Source of the DNA: Candidatus Sulfopaludibacter sp. SbA3
Lineage (GTDB): Bacteria > Acidobacteriota > Terriglobia > Bryobacterales > Bryobacteraceae
Assembly: GCA_945890485.1 (NCBI GenBank)
Contig: CAMDCN010000015.1
Coordinates: forward strand, 1-64,000
Length of the DNA stretch: 64,000 nucleotides
Direction of reading: 5' to 3'
Shown: piece after piece, positions 1 through 6,402 of the stretch
Position numbering within the stretch: position 1 is the first letter of the stretch
Layout: every line of letters begins with the position of its first letter
Made by a program: the position numbers and the translations under genes
The notes under the pieces: generated by a model
Database searches by the model: none
What the model saw: the letters and a program-made list of their open reading frames with translations, nothing else
Told to the model about the DNA's origin: nothing

Positions 1-94
1 CGTGACCCAGGAATCCGCCCTGGCCGCTGGCGACGTGGTGACCATCACCGCCTCCGGCATCGGCGAACTGTCGAACCCCTGCGTCATCGTCTAA
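1..94 (+). CDS. Fumarylacetoacetate hydrolase family protein, C-terminal end (partial)
   Basis: Only the last 30 codons are inside the window, read in the frame that ends with TAA at 92-94. The peptide contains GDVVTI, then SGIGEL and NPCVIV. This matches the usual C-terminal pattern of the FAH/isomerase fold (GDvVeveieGiGtLrNpv). Family members hydrolyse or decarboxylate 2-oxo acids such as acylpyruvates and usually need a divalent metal. The metal and substrate residues lie upstream of the window, so the substrate cannot be judged. A strong hairpin terminator follows 25 bases after the stop. Confidence 0.7.
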   Translation, partial: VTQESALAAGDVVTITASGIGELSNPCVIV

Positions 95-118
95 CGCAAA
101 CCCAAAACCGAAAACGAT

Positions 119-152
119 AAAGGCCGTCCCACCAGCTTGTGGAGCGGCCTTT
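119..152. terminator. Rho-independent terminator, probably bidirectional
   Basis: AAAGGCCG at 119-126 pairs with CGGCCTTT at 145-152, with an inner CCAC/GTGG stem (129-132 with 139-142). The A-run on the left and the T-run on the right allow it to work for both convergent genes: the FAH-family gene on the plus strand and the minus-strand gene that stops at 156. Confidence 0.85.
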
Positions 153-155
153 CTG

Positions 156-644
156 TCATTCGATCGTGAACACTACCTCATTCGACTTCACGTGAACAAA
201 TGTCGCAGGGTTCATCGGGTTGGGCATCATACGCGAGAAGACTACTCGGTAACGGCCCTTGGTGCTCATGAAAAAGTGTCTGGCAAGGTCAATCGAAACG
301 GGCCGATGCTCGCCGCTTGGGGGAATCTTCACCTCGGCCATCTTGCCAAAGAGCGAACTTATCCGGCCAGCCATTATCCCCTCAGTCGTCCTCTCGACTT
401 TCCGGTTTCTTTGCAAACCAGCCGGGTCAATCACCCAAACGGCAATGGTATAGAACAGCCGGTCTCCGAAATAATCCCGATAGATAATCTCGAAACCCGA
501 AGTGTTAATCAACTTCGCAGAAACGGGAATCGGCTCTCCCGATTTAAACTCAAGCTTTCCTCCCTCGAGGGTCAAGGAGATTGCAAACGGGCCGCCCGTG
601 CTAGCCGCCGTGGTCGTCTCCTGCGGATGGGCGTTCTGCGCCAC
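156..644 (-). CDS. Small beta-rich protein, ancestral signal peptide interrupted by a stop codon
   Basis: The readable frame begins with a GTG at 644 and codes for about 162 residues, rich in beta-strand-like segments. SGEPIPVSAKLINTSG near the start resembles the 'gene-expression-neutral' Ig-like or BsuPI-type beta-sandwich domains found in many exported proteins; this is a pattern match only. Upstream in the same frame, an ATG at 701-699 opens a typical signal peptide (hydrophobic core ALVALL, then VGFLVAQ ending in an AxA-like site), but a TGA at 659-657 interrupts it. A single TGG-to-TGA change would explain this. Either the gene is a recent pseudogene, or a cytoplasmic form is made from the GTG. 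The 3' end abuts the terminator at 119-152. Function unknown. Confidence 0.6.
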   Translation of the reverse strand: MAQNAHPQETTTAASTGGPFAISLTLEGGKLEFKSGEPIPVSAKLINTSGFEIIYRDYFGDRLFYTIAVWVIDPAGLQRNRKVERTTEGIMAGRISSLFGKMAEVKIPPSGEHRPVSIDLARHFFMSTKGRYRVVFSRMMPNPMNPATFVHVKSNEVVFTIE

Positions 645-815
645 TAGAAAGCCAACTCACAACAAAGCAACCAGTGCTCTCGGAATTGATGGTGAAAGCA
701 TAACGGATCTATTTGAGGATACGTGACTACGACTGGCCGTCACAAAGCAACGTCGTGCGTTGCCAAATTCACCGGCCTCCAGACAGAGCAAGGAACACAT
801 GCGCGACACTGGACT

Positions 816-821
816 CAAGTA
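816..821. repeat. Left target-site duplication of the insertion sequence (CAAGTA)
   Basis: CAAGTA lies directly outside the left inverted repeat and is repeated exactly at 2649-2654, directly outside the right inverted repeat. A perfect 6-bp direct repeat at both ends shows that the element arrived by transposition and has not been rearranged since. Confidence 0.85.
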
Positions 822-2648
822 GAGTCTGTCCAGGAATGTTTCTGGTGCAATAGAGATGGAGGGCGATCGAGATCGGGTCATCGGCATAGAGGCCAGATTC
901 TTCTGGAATTGAGCAATAAGGCACTTTATAATTGGCTGTGCCCCTCACTTCCCCCGCCTCCGGCACCCCGCTGCTGCCCTATCAAGCAGAACTGCTCCCC
1001 TGCGTCCCTACCGTCGTCGGAAACCTCGCCTATGATCGTTTCCGCCGGCAGTTGGAGTCCATCGACCACATCCTCCTCCATCATGGCATCGAACAGCGCT
1101 TCGTTCAGACCGCCCTCGATCAGGAACTCGCCAAGCGTCAGGCCGAAGCGAAAACTTCCGGCAAGCTCCGCGTCCTGTGCCCTGGCGATCAAGTTCTGTT
1201 CCAGAAAGTCGCGGCCCAAGCCCTGCGTTGCTCTCTGCTCCGCACTCTGACCGGAGAGAGTTTTCGCGGCTTCGCCCAAACCCTCGCCGAAAGCCAGTTG
1301 CGGCAATGGTTCTGCCGGATCGGCCAAGCGGGCGGAACCCGCGTCCCGAGCAAAAGCAGTCTGCAAAACTATTCCGAGATGCTCGACGCCAGCGGGCTGC
1401 GGCAAGTCGTGATGGCGTTGGTTCAGTCGGCCAGCAGCGAAGCCCGGCAAGGCGAATGGATCGAGCCGGTTAGAGTTGATATCGCCTTCGTGGATACGAC
1501 GACGGTGAAACTCGATATTCACCATCCGGTAGATTGGGTATTGTTACGCGATGGGGTCCGGACCTTAGTCAAGGCGATTGAGTTAGTGCGGAAGGAAGGG
1601 TTGAAAGTACGCATGGATGAGCCGAAGACGTTTCTTCGGACGATGAATCAACTGTGTATGCAGATGGCGGCGGCGGGACGCCGTTCGGGAGATAGGAAGG
1701 CGCGGAAGAAGATATTGCGGCGGATGAAGACGCTGGTGCGGATCGTGATGGCGCACGCCAAGCGGCATGGCGACAAGCTGGCGGCGGAGTGGGCGGAAAC
1801 GAAGTGGAGCGAGAAGCAGGCGCAGGGCTTGCTGGTGCGGATGGAGAGCATGTTGGCGGCGCTGCCGGTGGCGATGAAGCAGGCGCATGAGCGGATCATC
1901 GGGGAGCGGTTGGTGGACAACGAGAGTAAGTTATTGAGTTTGTATGAGCCGCATGCGAGCGTGATTGTGCGGGGTAAGGCGGGGGCGGAAGTGGAGTTTG
2001 GGCGGCAGTTACTGTTGGCGGAGGCTTCGTGCGGGTTAGTGATCGACTGGGACCTGCGGGCGGAGAAGGTGGAGAGCGATGTGTATCTGGTGGGGGAGAG
2101 TTTGCAGCGGTTTGCGAGTTGGGAGTTGCCGGTGAAGGTGGTAGTGGGGGACCGTGGATTTGATAGTAAGCAGGTGCGAGAGAAGTTAGCGGAGCGGGGG
2201 TTGGAGAATGGGATCGCGCCGAAGGATCCGGGGGCGTTTGCATTGCGGTGGAAGGAGGAGCGGTTCCGGCGGTGGCACCATCGGCGGGGACAGACGGAGG
2301 CTCGGATAGCGATCTTCAAGAACGAGTTTTTGGGTGGGCCGTTGCTGTCGAAGGGGATCGAGGGGCAGGACCGGGAGGTGGGTTGGGCGGCGCTGACGCA
2401 CAACTTGTGGTTGCTGGCGGACTTGCGGAAGGTGGAGAGCCCGCCGGTGCGGGTGAATTGACGAGATTGGAGAGTAGAAAGGTGGGGGAAGAGGAGGGGG
2501 CTCGGAGAGGTGTGCCTGGAGGGGGAAGAAAGCGGTGGGGGGAGGCATTCGGAAGGCTCAAACGGGTGCTGGGGCTGTTTGTGCTATATAGCACGTTGCG
2601 CGGTCAGCGTGGGGCTTCGGCGGAAATGGGGTAATTCTGGACAGGCTC
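822..2648 (+). mobile_element. Complete insertion sequence, ISNCY/ISDol1-like, 1,827 bp
   Basis: The element is bounded by GAGTCTGTCCAG at 822-833 and its imperfect complement CTGGACAGGCTC at 2637-2648 (11 of 12 matches), and flanked by a perfect CAAGTA duplication. It carries one transposase gene. The 175-base right tail after the transposase stop is purine-rich and holds no recognisable passenger gene. The last base of the right-hand CAAGTA is the A of the ATG of a Phd-type antitoxin. The insertion therefore separates that gene from its original leader and promoter, which must lie left of 822. Confidence 0.85.
932..2461 (+). CDS. Transposase, ISNCY family (ISDol1-like), DDE type
   Basis: A transposase of about 509 residues, the only gene of the insertion sequence. 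A first catalytic Asp lies in the segment FVDTTTVKLDIHHP, followed by the WVLLRDGVR block. The pattern DTT-IHyPtD-LLwDgvR is characteristic of ISNCY/ISDol1 transposases. A second Asp lies in VVGDRGFDSK and the catalytic Glu in RRGQTEARIAIFKNEF near the C-terminus. A long, basic helical insertion separates the first and second Asp. The frame is intact. The start is uncertain: TTG at 932 is the longest option and GTG at 938 is next. A TATAAT at 927-932 overlaps the longest start, so translation may begin further in. Confidence 0.85.
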   Translation: MAVPLTSPASGTPLLPYQAELLPCVPTVVGNLAYDRFRRQLESIDHILLHHGIEQRFVQTALDQELAKRQAEAKTSGKLRVLCPGDQVLFQKVAAQALRCSLLRTLTGESFRGFAQTLAESQLRQWFCRIGQAGGTRVPSKSSLQNYSEMLDASGLRQVVMALVQSASSEARQGEWIEPVRVDIAFVDTTTVKLDIHHPVDWVLLRDGVRTLVKAIELVRKEGLKVRMDEPKTFLRTMNQLCMQMAAAGRRSGDRKARKKILRRMKTLVRIVMAHAKRHGDKLAAEWAETKWSEKQAQGLLVRMESMLAALPVAMKQAHERIIGERLVDNESKLLSLYEPHASVIVRGKAGAEVEFGRQLLLAEASCGLVIDWDLRAEKVESDVYLVGESLQRFASWELPVKVVVGDRGFDSKQVREKLAERGLENGIAPKDPGAFALRWKEERFRRWHHRRGQTEARIAIFKNEFLGGPLLSKGIEGQDREVGWAALTHNLWLLADLRKVESPPVRVN

Positions 2649-2654
2649 CAAGTA
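2649..2654. repeat. Right target-site duplication of the insertion sequence (CAAGTA)
   Basis: Exact partner of the CAAGTA at 816-821. Its last base is the first base of the ATG at 2654, so the insertion point lies at the translation start of the downstream antitoxin gene. Confidence 0.85.
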
Positions 2655-3145
2655 TGACCCTACGCATCACCGAATCCGAGCTCGTTCGCGACGTTCGTTC
2701 TGTGCTGGAAGGGATCGAGCGCGGCGACGAAGTCATTATTGAGCGCGAAGATCATTGGCCGGTGGCTGTTATGAAGCAGGCACAGCCCGTGGGACGCGAC
2801 ATCAGCGAATGCATCGCGCTGGCCGAAGCCTACGAAGAAAAGCTCGGCTACGCCCCGATCTCTCCAAGGATCTGTCCCCGGCGTTCCCGGAGAGGAAGGG
2901 GCTTTCCCCCAGGAACCTTGGCCACAGGACGGCTTTCGCCGAGGCATGGCTCCCTTGCTGACAACAACACTCGGACTTTATCAGCAGTTGGGGAGCCACT
3001 TCCAGGCGCTGTTCAAGCTCGAAACCCAAACGCCAAAGAGTGGCCGTCGACAAAGGCCAGCCCGGAACCGACATCTACTGCATCGCCTTCGGCCGCAAGG
3101 AAAGCGACGAACCGCTCTGCGGGCACCATCATCAAGCTAGAATAA
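2654..3145 (+). pseudogene. Truncated Phd/YefM-type antitoxin fused to out-of-frame DUF1016 debris
   Basis: The first about 68 residues (MTLRITESELVRDVRSV, then GDEVIIERE and WPVAVMKQ) match Phd-type antitoxins, the DNA-binding partners of VapC/Doc-type toxins. After KLGYAP, near base 2857, the antitoxin sequence stops. The frame runs into about 95 low-complexity residues rich in Arg, Pro and Ser, ending at TAA-type stop position 3145. In another frame, bases 2860-2950 encode DLSKD, KGLSPRNLG and AFAEAW, a piece of a DUF1016 protein that also occurs intact at 5985-6065. The junction shares CTCTCCAAGGATCT with that gene, which suggests recombination at a short homology. No toxin partner follows. 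The insertion sequence sits exactly at the start codon. Most likely a broken antitoxin. Confidence 0.65.
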
Positions 3146-3272
3146 ATGGAGACTCCCAAGAACTCCTCAAAATCAAACGGAGTCAGAAAGAGCACAATTG
3201 CCGAAGGCATCGAGGGGTTGATTGTGCCCTGGACGGAGTCTAAAAGAAATCATTTTGCCATCGCTCCGAAAT
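2951..3272. other. Decayed coding-like stretch without recognisable gene
   Basis: About 320 bases between the antitoxin/DUF1016 chimera and the DUF4288 gene. Several short open stretches occur in all forward frames, for example one with AVDKGQPGTDIYC at about 3040-3080, but none has a start, ribosome site and family match together. I read it as eroded island DNA. A short unknown gene cannot be excluded. Confidence 0.4.
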
Positions 3273-3749
3273 ATGAACGATCAAAAGGTTCCAGAATCGA
3301 ACAAATCGGATGGCGGATGGTACTTGGCTGATCTAATCGTCGAAATGACCGTTGGCGACCAACCCTTGCGTGCAGTTCATGTTAATTCGGTTCTGGTCAG
3401 GGCGCCAGATGCCGATGAGGCTTATAAGTTAAGTATCGCTTTAGGGCGGGACTTCGATGATGAGGACGTTAATCCGGCCGGCGAGGCCGTTACTACACGG
3501 TTCGTTGGCTTAAAGCAGTTATCTTACATTGATACTGATCTGGAGCATGGAACTGAAATTTGTTATAGGGAGACTTTTCACCCGGTCGATGGCGACGTCC
3601 CGTTACCTATACGACTTCGCGAGGAATTGGACGTATTCTTGGCCCCGCACTCCTCTATCAAGAAGCCGATCGATTATAGTTCAGGCCGAATAGTGGCCGA
3701 GGCGCTAGCCCTAATAGCGGCACGAAAGCGGGACTCGGGTGGTACTTGA
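3273..3749 (+). CDS. DUF4288 domain protein
   Basis: A protein of 158 residues if started at the ATG at 3273, which directly precedes the conserved part; the frame is open further upstream to 3222. The WYLADLIVEM block at about residues 15-25, the VRAPDADEAYKLSIALG block and the RFVGL block follow the order seen in DUF4288 proteins, whose function is not known. They often sit beside toxin, immunity or restriction genes in variable regions, and that agrees with this setting between an insertion sequence and a HigBA-like pair. Base composition is visibly less GC-rich than the flanking metabolic genes, suggesting transfer. Confidence 0.6.
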   Translation: MNDQKVPESNKSDGGWYLADLIVEMTVGDQPLRAVHVNSVLVRAPDADEAYKLSIALGRDFDDEDVNPAGEAVTTRFVGLKQLSYIDTDLEHGTEICYRETFHPVDGDVPLPIRLREELDVFLAPHSSIKKPIDYSSGRIVAEALALIAARKRDSGGT

Positions 3750-3985
3750 GTGAGGATGTGCGCCCGATCATTTATCGAATCTGGACTCGGGACAACCATG
3801 ATAGAGATTTGTCAAGGGTGTCATGTTGCAGAGGAACTGGGTGTGGCGCAGTAGACGTCAGTCCTCAAGGGTAGCGGCTCCCCCCATTTACACCACTTTA
3901 TAAGTTCTTGCGCAATTCGATAGTCCGGGGGCGGTTGCAGCAATCGAAGCAGCGAACTGTTCCAGGGTCCGCATCGGAGTTGACG

Positions 3986-4267
3986 TTAAACCAGCTCAAG
4001 GCGGATTTCGCGGCCAACGGCGGTAGCAGCCTTTTGCAGTGTGCTGAGCGTTACGGCGTCATTGTCCCGATCCAACAGGCGATCGAGCGAGGCGCGGCTG
4101 GTGTGCATCCGCTTGGCCATCTCGGTCTTGGACACATTCTGTTCCTTCATCGCGGCTTCCACCTGGCGCGCCAAGACGCGCTTGATGGCAATTGAAGAGG
4201 TCTCCTCGTATATGCCTTCCTCGCGGAGCCAGCTATCGAAGGACGATCCAATGTTTTTCTTTTTCAT
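3986..4267 (-). CDS. XRE-family antitoxin of a HigBA-like module
   Basis: A 93-residue protein with a helix-turn-helix in its second half: VSKTEMAKRMHTSRASLDRLL, then VTLSTLQKAATAVGR, the normal shape of an XRE/HigA antitoxin. A short acidic and basic N-terminal arm (KKKNIGSSFDSWL) precedes it. The ATG overlaps the stop of the upstream toxin gene by four bases (ATGA at 4267-4264), so the two are translationally coupled. The toxin-first order is typical of HigBA. The antitoxin should bind the toxin and repress the shared promoter upstream of 4614. Both genes look intact, unlike the neighbouring toxin-antitoxin loci. Confidence 0.8.
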   Translation of the reverse strand: MKKKNIGSSFDSWLREEGIYEETSSIAIKRVLARQVEAAMKEQNVSKTEMAKRMHTSRASLDRLLDRDNDAVTLSTLQKAATAVGREIRLELV

Positions 4268-4614
4268 CGTAGGTCTCCGTTCATTCGTTTCAGCGCCAAG
4301 TCCAGATCCTGCTTTGGTGTTTTCTGACTCTTTTTGATGAAGGCGTGCAACAGCACCATCTGTTCATCGACAACGCAGAATATAACGCGGGCGATCCGGC
4401 GATGCGGCAAGCTGCTCCTCACTTCCCACAGGGCGTTGCCGAGCGAGCGGACCAAGGGCATTCCGATCGGCCAGGAAAACTCGACATCCTTGATGTCTTC
4501 CCCAAGGACCTTGCGGTCTGCCAAGTCAAGGCTCTTGAGCCACTCCCGCACGGGCTCTTTGCCGCTGTCCGAGCGGTAGAATCGCGCCGGCAGCCGTTTG
4601 AGTCCCTGGGCCAT
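4264..4614 (-). CDS. HigB/RelE-superfamily toxin (phage Gp49-like)
   Basis: A 116-residue protein of the Gp49-like branch of RelE/HigB toxins, which cleave mRNA on the ribosome. The family signature is visible: FYRSDSGKEPVREWL at the start, LGNALWEVRSSL in the middle, then RIARVIFCV, MVLLHAFIKKSQKTP and a basic C-terminal helix. It lies upstream of, and overlaps by four bases, its antitoxin gene. The length is normal for the family and no frame damage is seen. The start at 4614 gives the best N-terminus; nothing clearly resembles a strong ribosome site upstream. Confidence 0.8.
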   Translation of the reverse strand: MAQGLKRLPARFYRSDSGKEPVREWLKSLDLADRKVLGEDIKDVEFSWPIGMPLVRSLGNALWEVRSSLPHRRIARVIFCVVDEQMVLLHAFIKKSQKTPKQDLDLALKRMNGDLR

Positions 4615-4667
4615 AGGCTACTGTATCTTTTGTGGTACTCGCTGTCAAATGATCAGGTTTCCACCCT

Positions 4668-5015
4668 CTACGTCTCTCCCCCGAAGGGACATCGGCCTGT
4701 TTCCCGCTCGCCGGGGTTTAGTGCCTTGAGGCCAAAGCTGGTGCGGCGGCGGCTCACGGTCTCCCAGACGAACTCCGGTTCTACATCGAAATAGGCGTGG
4801 ATAAGTTGATTTCGCATTCCAACAATGTCCCGCCACGGAAAGGCAGGTGCAGTGTCCCTCACAGTAGCCGACACCTTGTTCGCCGCCTCACCGATGATCT
4901 CGATATCTTTCATCACAGCCAACAACGAGGTCCGCGAGCGAGTTTAGGCAATCAGGATAGCCTCCTCTGCTGCCTCCAGCATGTGCAGGAGACGGATTCG
5001 GTCAGCTTCGTTCAT
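4668..5015 (-). pseudogene. HepT-like toxin, interrupted by an in-frame stop
   Basis: The ATG at 5015 opens a HepT-like frame (MNEADRIRLLHMLEAAEE) that overlaps the mntA-like gene by 14 bases, the normal arrangement. After 23 codons a TAA at 4946-4944 interrupts it. The frame then continues with IEIIGEAANKVS, WRDIVGMRN and LIHAYFDVE, which contain the RX4HXY ribonuclease motif (RNQLIHAY). Compared with intact HepT, a few residues around the stop are also missing. The C-terminus runs off-frame after WETVS into unrelated sequence. A one-base shift there restores a short HepT-like ending. The gene is therefore probably dead, though the catalytic motif remains readable from an internal start. Confidence 0.7.
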
Positions 5016-5307
5016 ATTGCGGCACGGCTGTGGCGAAAACCTCGTTGCGGAAGTAGCGGCTGAGCTCGTTTGCGGTCCGAAGATCGACCTTGCGATGCAG
5101 CAAGTCCGGCAACTCCCGCTCCAGCCGGGCCATCGTCAGCAACGTGGGCCGGGCGTCGGCTTCGAACTCAACGAGCATATCCACATCGCTCTCGGCCCGA
5201 AATCGTGGGGTCATCACAGAGCTAAAGAACGAAAGCTTGCGGAACTGATTCCGGCGGCAGAACTCAGCAATTTGCTCACTGGGTACGGCGATGGGTAGAA
5301 CAGGCAT
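5002..5307 (-). CDS. MntA-like nucleotidyltransferase antitoxin
   Basis: About 101 residues from the ATG at 5307; the frame is open further up to 5370. Minimal nucleotidyltransferase fold: SSVMTPRFRAESDVDMLVEFE carries the DxD metal-binding pair (SDVDML), followed by DLLHRKVDLRT with the third acidic residue. In MntA/HepT modules this enzyme AMPylates and silences the HepT ribonuclease. The canonical GS that begins the motif is SS here, which may weaken nucleotide binding. Its partner at 4668-5015 carries a stop codon, so the module appears to be decaying, with the antitoxin outlasting the toxin. Confidence 0.65.
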   Translation of the reverse strand: MPVLPIAVPSEQIAEFCRRNQFRKLSFFSSVMTPRFRAESDVDMLVEFEADARPTLLTMARLERELPDLLHRKVDLRTANELSRYFRNEVFATAVPQYERS

Positions 5308-5788
5308 CGAAGCCGAGTATGCCATGGCGGTTCGCCGGGCGTGCGTCGTTGCAGGACAGGAAATACGCAACCGGCAACGAAAGCCTGGCCGCCATGGCCC
5401 AGATTAACTAGAATTTCGACCAGATCTTACCCAACCTGGGTCGGCCGGCTCCTGTGGATGGACTCAAGGAAAGGGACGGGAAGCCGATAAAGAGTGTAGG
5501 TCCGGCCGTAGACGGATTCTGGAACTCGTTGGATGCGCCGACTCCGGCAACGGGCCTGCTCAAAGACAAAAGCGCTTTCGCCGATGCCTGCACCAGGAAT
5601 CACCCCAGGAGTCAATTTTGCAGCAGCGTGCTGCAAAATTGCACTGGTTCCATTACTACATGAGTCTTGTCCCTCCGCTTCTGTTTCTGCGCCGGTGGGG
5701 ATAGCCGCCGAGGCAACCGGCGGCGCGGTGTACTGGAAAAGAATTCATTGATGGAAATGCTCATCATCTGATAGGACAGAGAGAGCCA
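5308..5788. other. Gene-poor stretch with a DUF1016 gene remnant and palindrome
   Basis: Between the mntA-like gene and the DUF1016 gene. From about 5560 to 5670 the sequence resembles bases 6045-6115 of the downstream DUF1016 gene: AFADA, then SILQQ, AAKL and a WFHYY segment, with frame breaks. It ends in unrelated sequence. A perfect 13-bp palindrome lies at 5613-5641 and a GCCGCCG/CGGCGGC hairpin at 5704-5724. Nothing recognisable lies between 5370 and 5550. Confidence 0.5.
5613..5641. repeat. Perfect 13-bp inverted repeat (copy 1) in DUF1016 remnant
   Basis: CAATTTTGCAGCA at 5613-5625, a 3-base loop, and the exact complement at 5629-5641. The same element recurs at 6081-6109 with one base pair swapped on both arms (G:C here, A:T there), keeping the pairing. 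Confidence 0.85.
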
Positions 5789-6331
5789 ATGAAAGATCAG
5801 TTGCCCACCACGCAGTCGTACGCCGTTCTCCTGACGATCATCAAGGAGCGGATTCAAACGGCCCAAGTGCGAGCAGCCGTTGCCGTCAACCAGGAGTTGG
5901 TGCTCCTCTACTGGGGGATCGGTCGGGAAATTCTTTCGCGGCAGGAGCAGGAAGGCTGGGGCAAGAACGTCAGCCCACGCCTCTCCAAGGATCTATCTTC
6001 GGAGTTCCCGGAAATGAAGGGCCTTTCCCCAAGGAACCTTGGCTATATGAGGGCTTTCGCGGAGGCGTGGCCGGAGGAATCAATTTTGCAACAGCTTGTT
6101 GCAAAATTGCCCTGGGGGCACAACGTGCGCCTCCTGGACCAAGTGAAGAGCCCGCTGGAGAGACATTGGTACGCTCAGGCCGCCATCGAGCACGGCTGGA
6201 GCCGGAACGTAATGGTGATTCAGATCGAGGCAGACCTGTATCGACGGCAGGGAAAGGCGATCACAAATTTCGCCATGGCCGTCTGGCAAGCCGCCAAAGA
6301 CTACCCGGAACTGCTATTGCCGCTAAACTGA
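5789..6331 (+). CDS. DUF1016 N-terminal domain protein, nuclease domain missing
   Basis: A 180-residue protein matching the N-terminal domain of DUF1016/YhcG proteins: QELVLLYWGIGREI, then the LSKDL, LSPRNLGYMRAFAEAWP block, QQLVAKLPWGHN and WYAQAAIEHGWSRNVM. Full-length members have about 340 residues and end in a PDDEXK-type nuclease domain. Here the frame stops after KAITNFAM and a divergent tail, just where the nuclease half should begin. It is thus truncated, perhaps by a frameshift plus deletion. Two smaller remnants of the same family lie at 2860-2950 and 5560-5670. A perfect palindrome lies inside the QQLVAKL codons. The ATG at 5789 follows AGAGAG, a plausible ribosome site. Confidence 0.7.
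   Translation: MKDQLPTTQSYAVLLTIIKERIQTAQVRAAVAVNQELVLLYWGIGREILSRQEQEGWGKNVSPRLSKDLSSEFPEMKGLSPRNLGYMRAFAEAWPEESILQQLVAKLPWGHNVRLLDQVKSPLERHWYAQAAIEHGWSRNVMVIQIEADLYRRQGKAITNFAMAVWQAAKDYPELLLPLN
6081..6109. repeat. Perfect 13-bp inverted repeat (copy 2) inside the DUF1016 gene
   Basis: CAATTTTGCAACA at 6081-6093, loop GCT, and the exact complement at 6097-6109. It lies within the codons for ILQQLVAKL. Compared with the copy at 5613-5641, one pair changed on both arms, so the pairing is conserved. Confidence 0.85.
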
Positions 6332-6402
6332 AACCGAAGCAGCGTGCGCCACTTCCTTGCTAACATCCAGCGCGAGCACTGCAAAGAATTAAGATAGAAC
6401 TC

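Noticed and set aside
2460-2640. Purine-rich GGGGAGG stretch, considered as a passenger gene or regulatory RNA
   Set aside because: It lies inside the insertion sequence; no start, ribosome site or hairpin of note.
5704-5724. GCCGCCG/CGGCGGC hairpin as a terminator
   Set aside because: No T-run and no gene ending at it; left as part of the eroded stretch.
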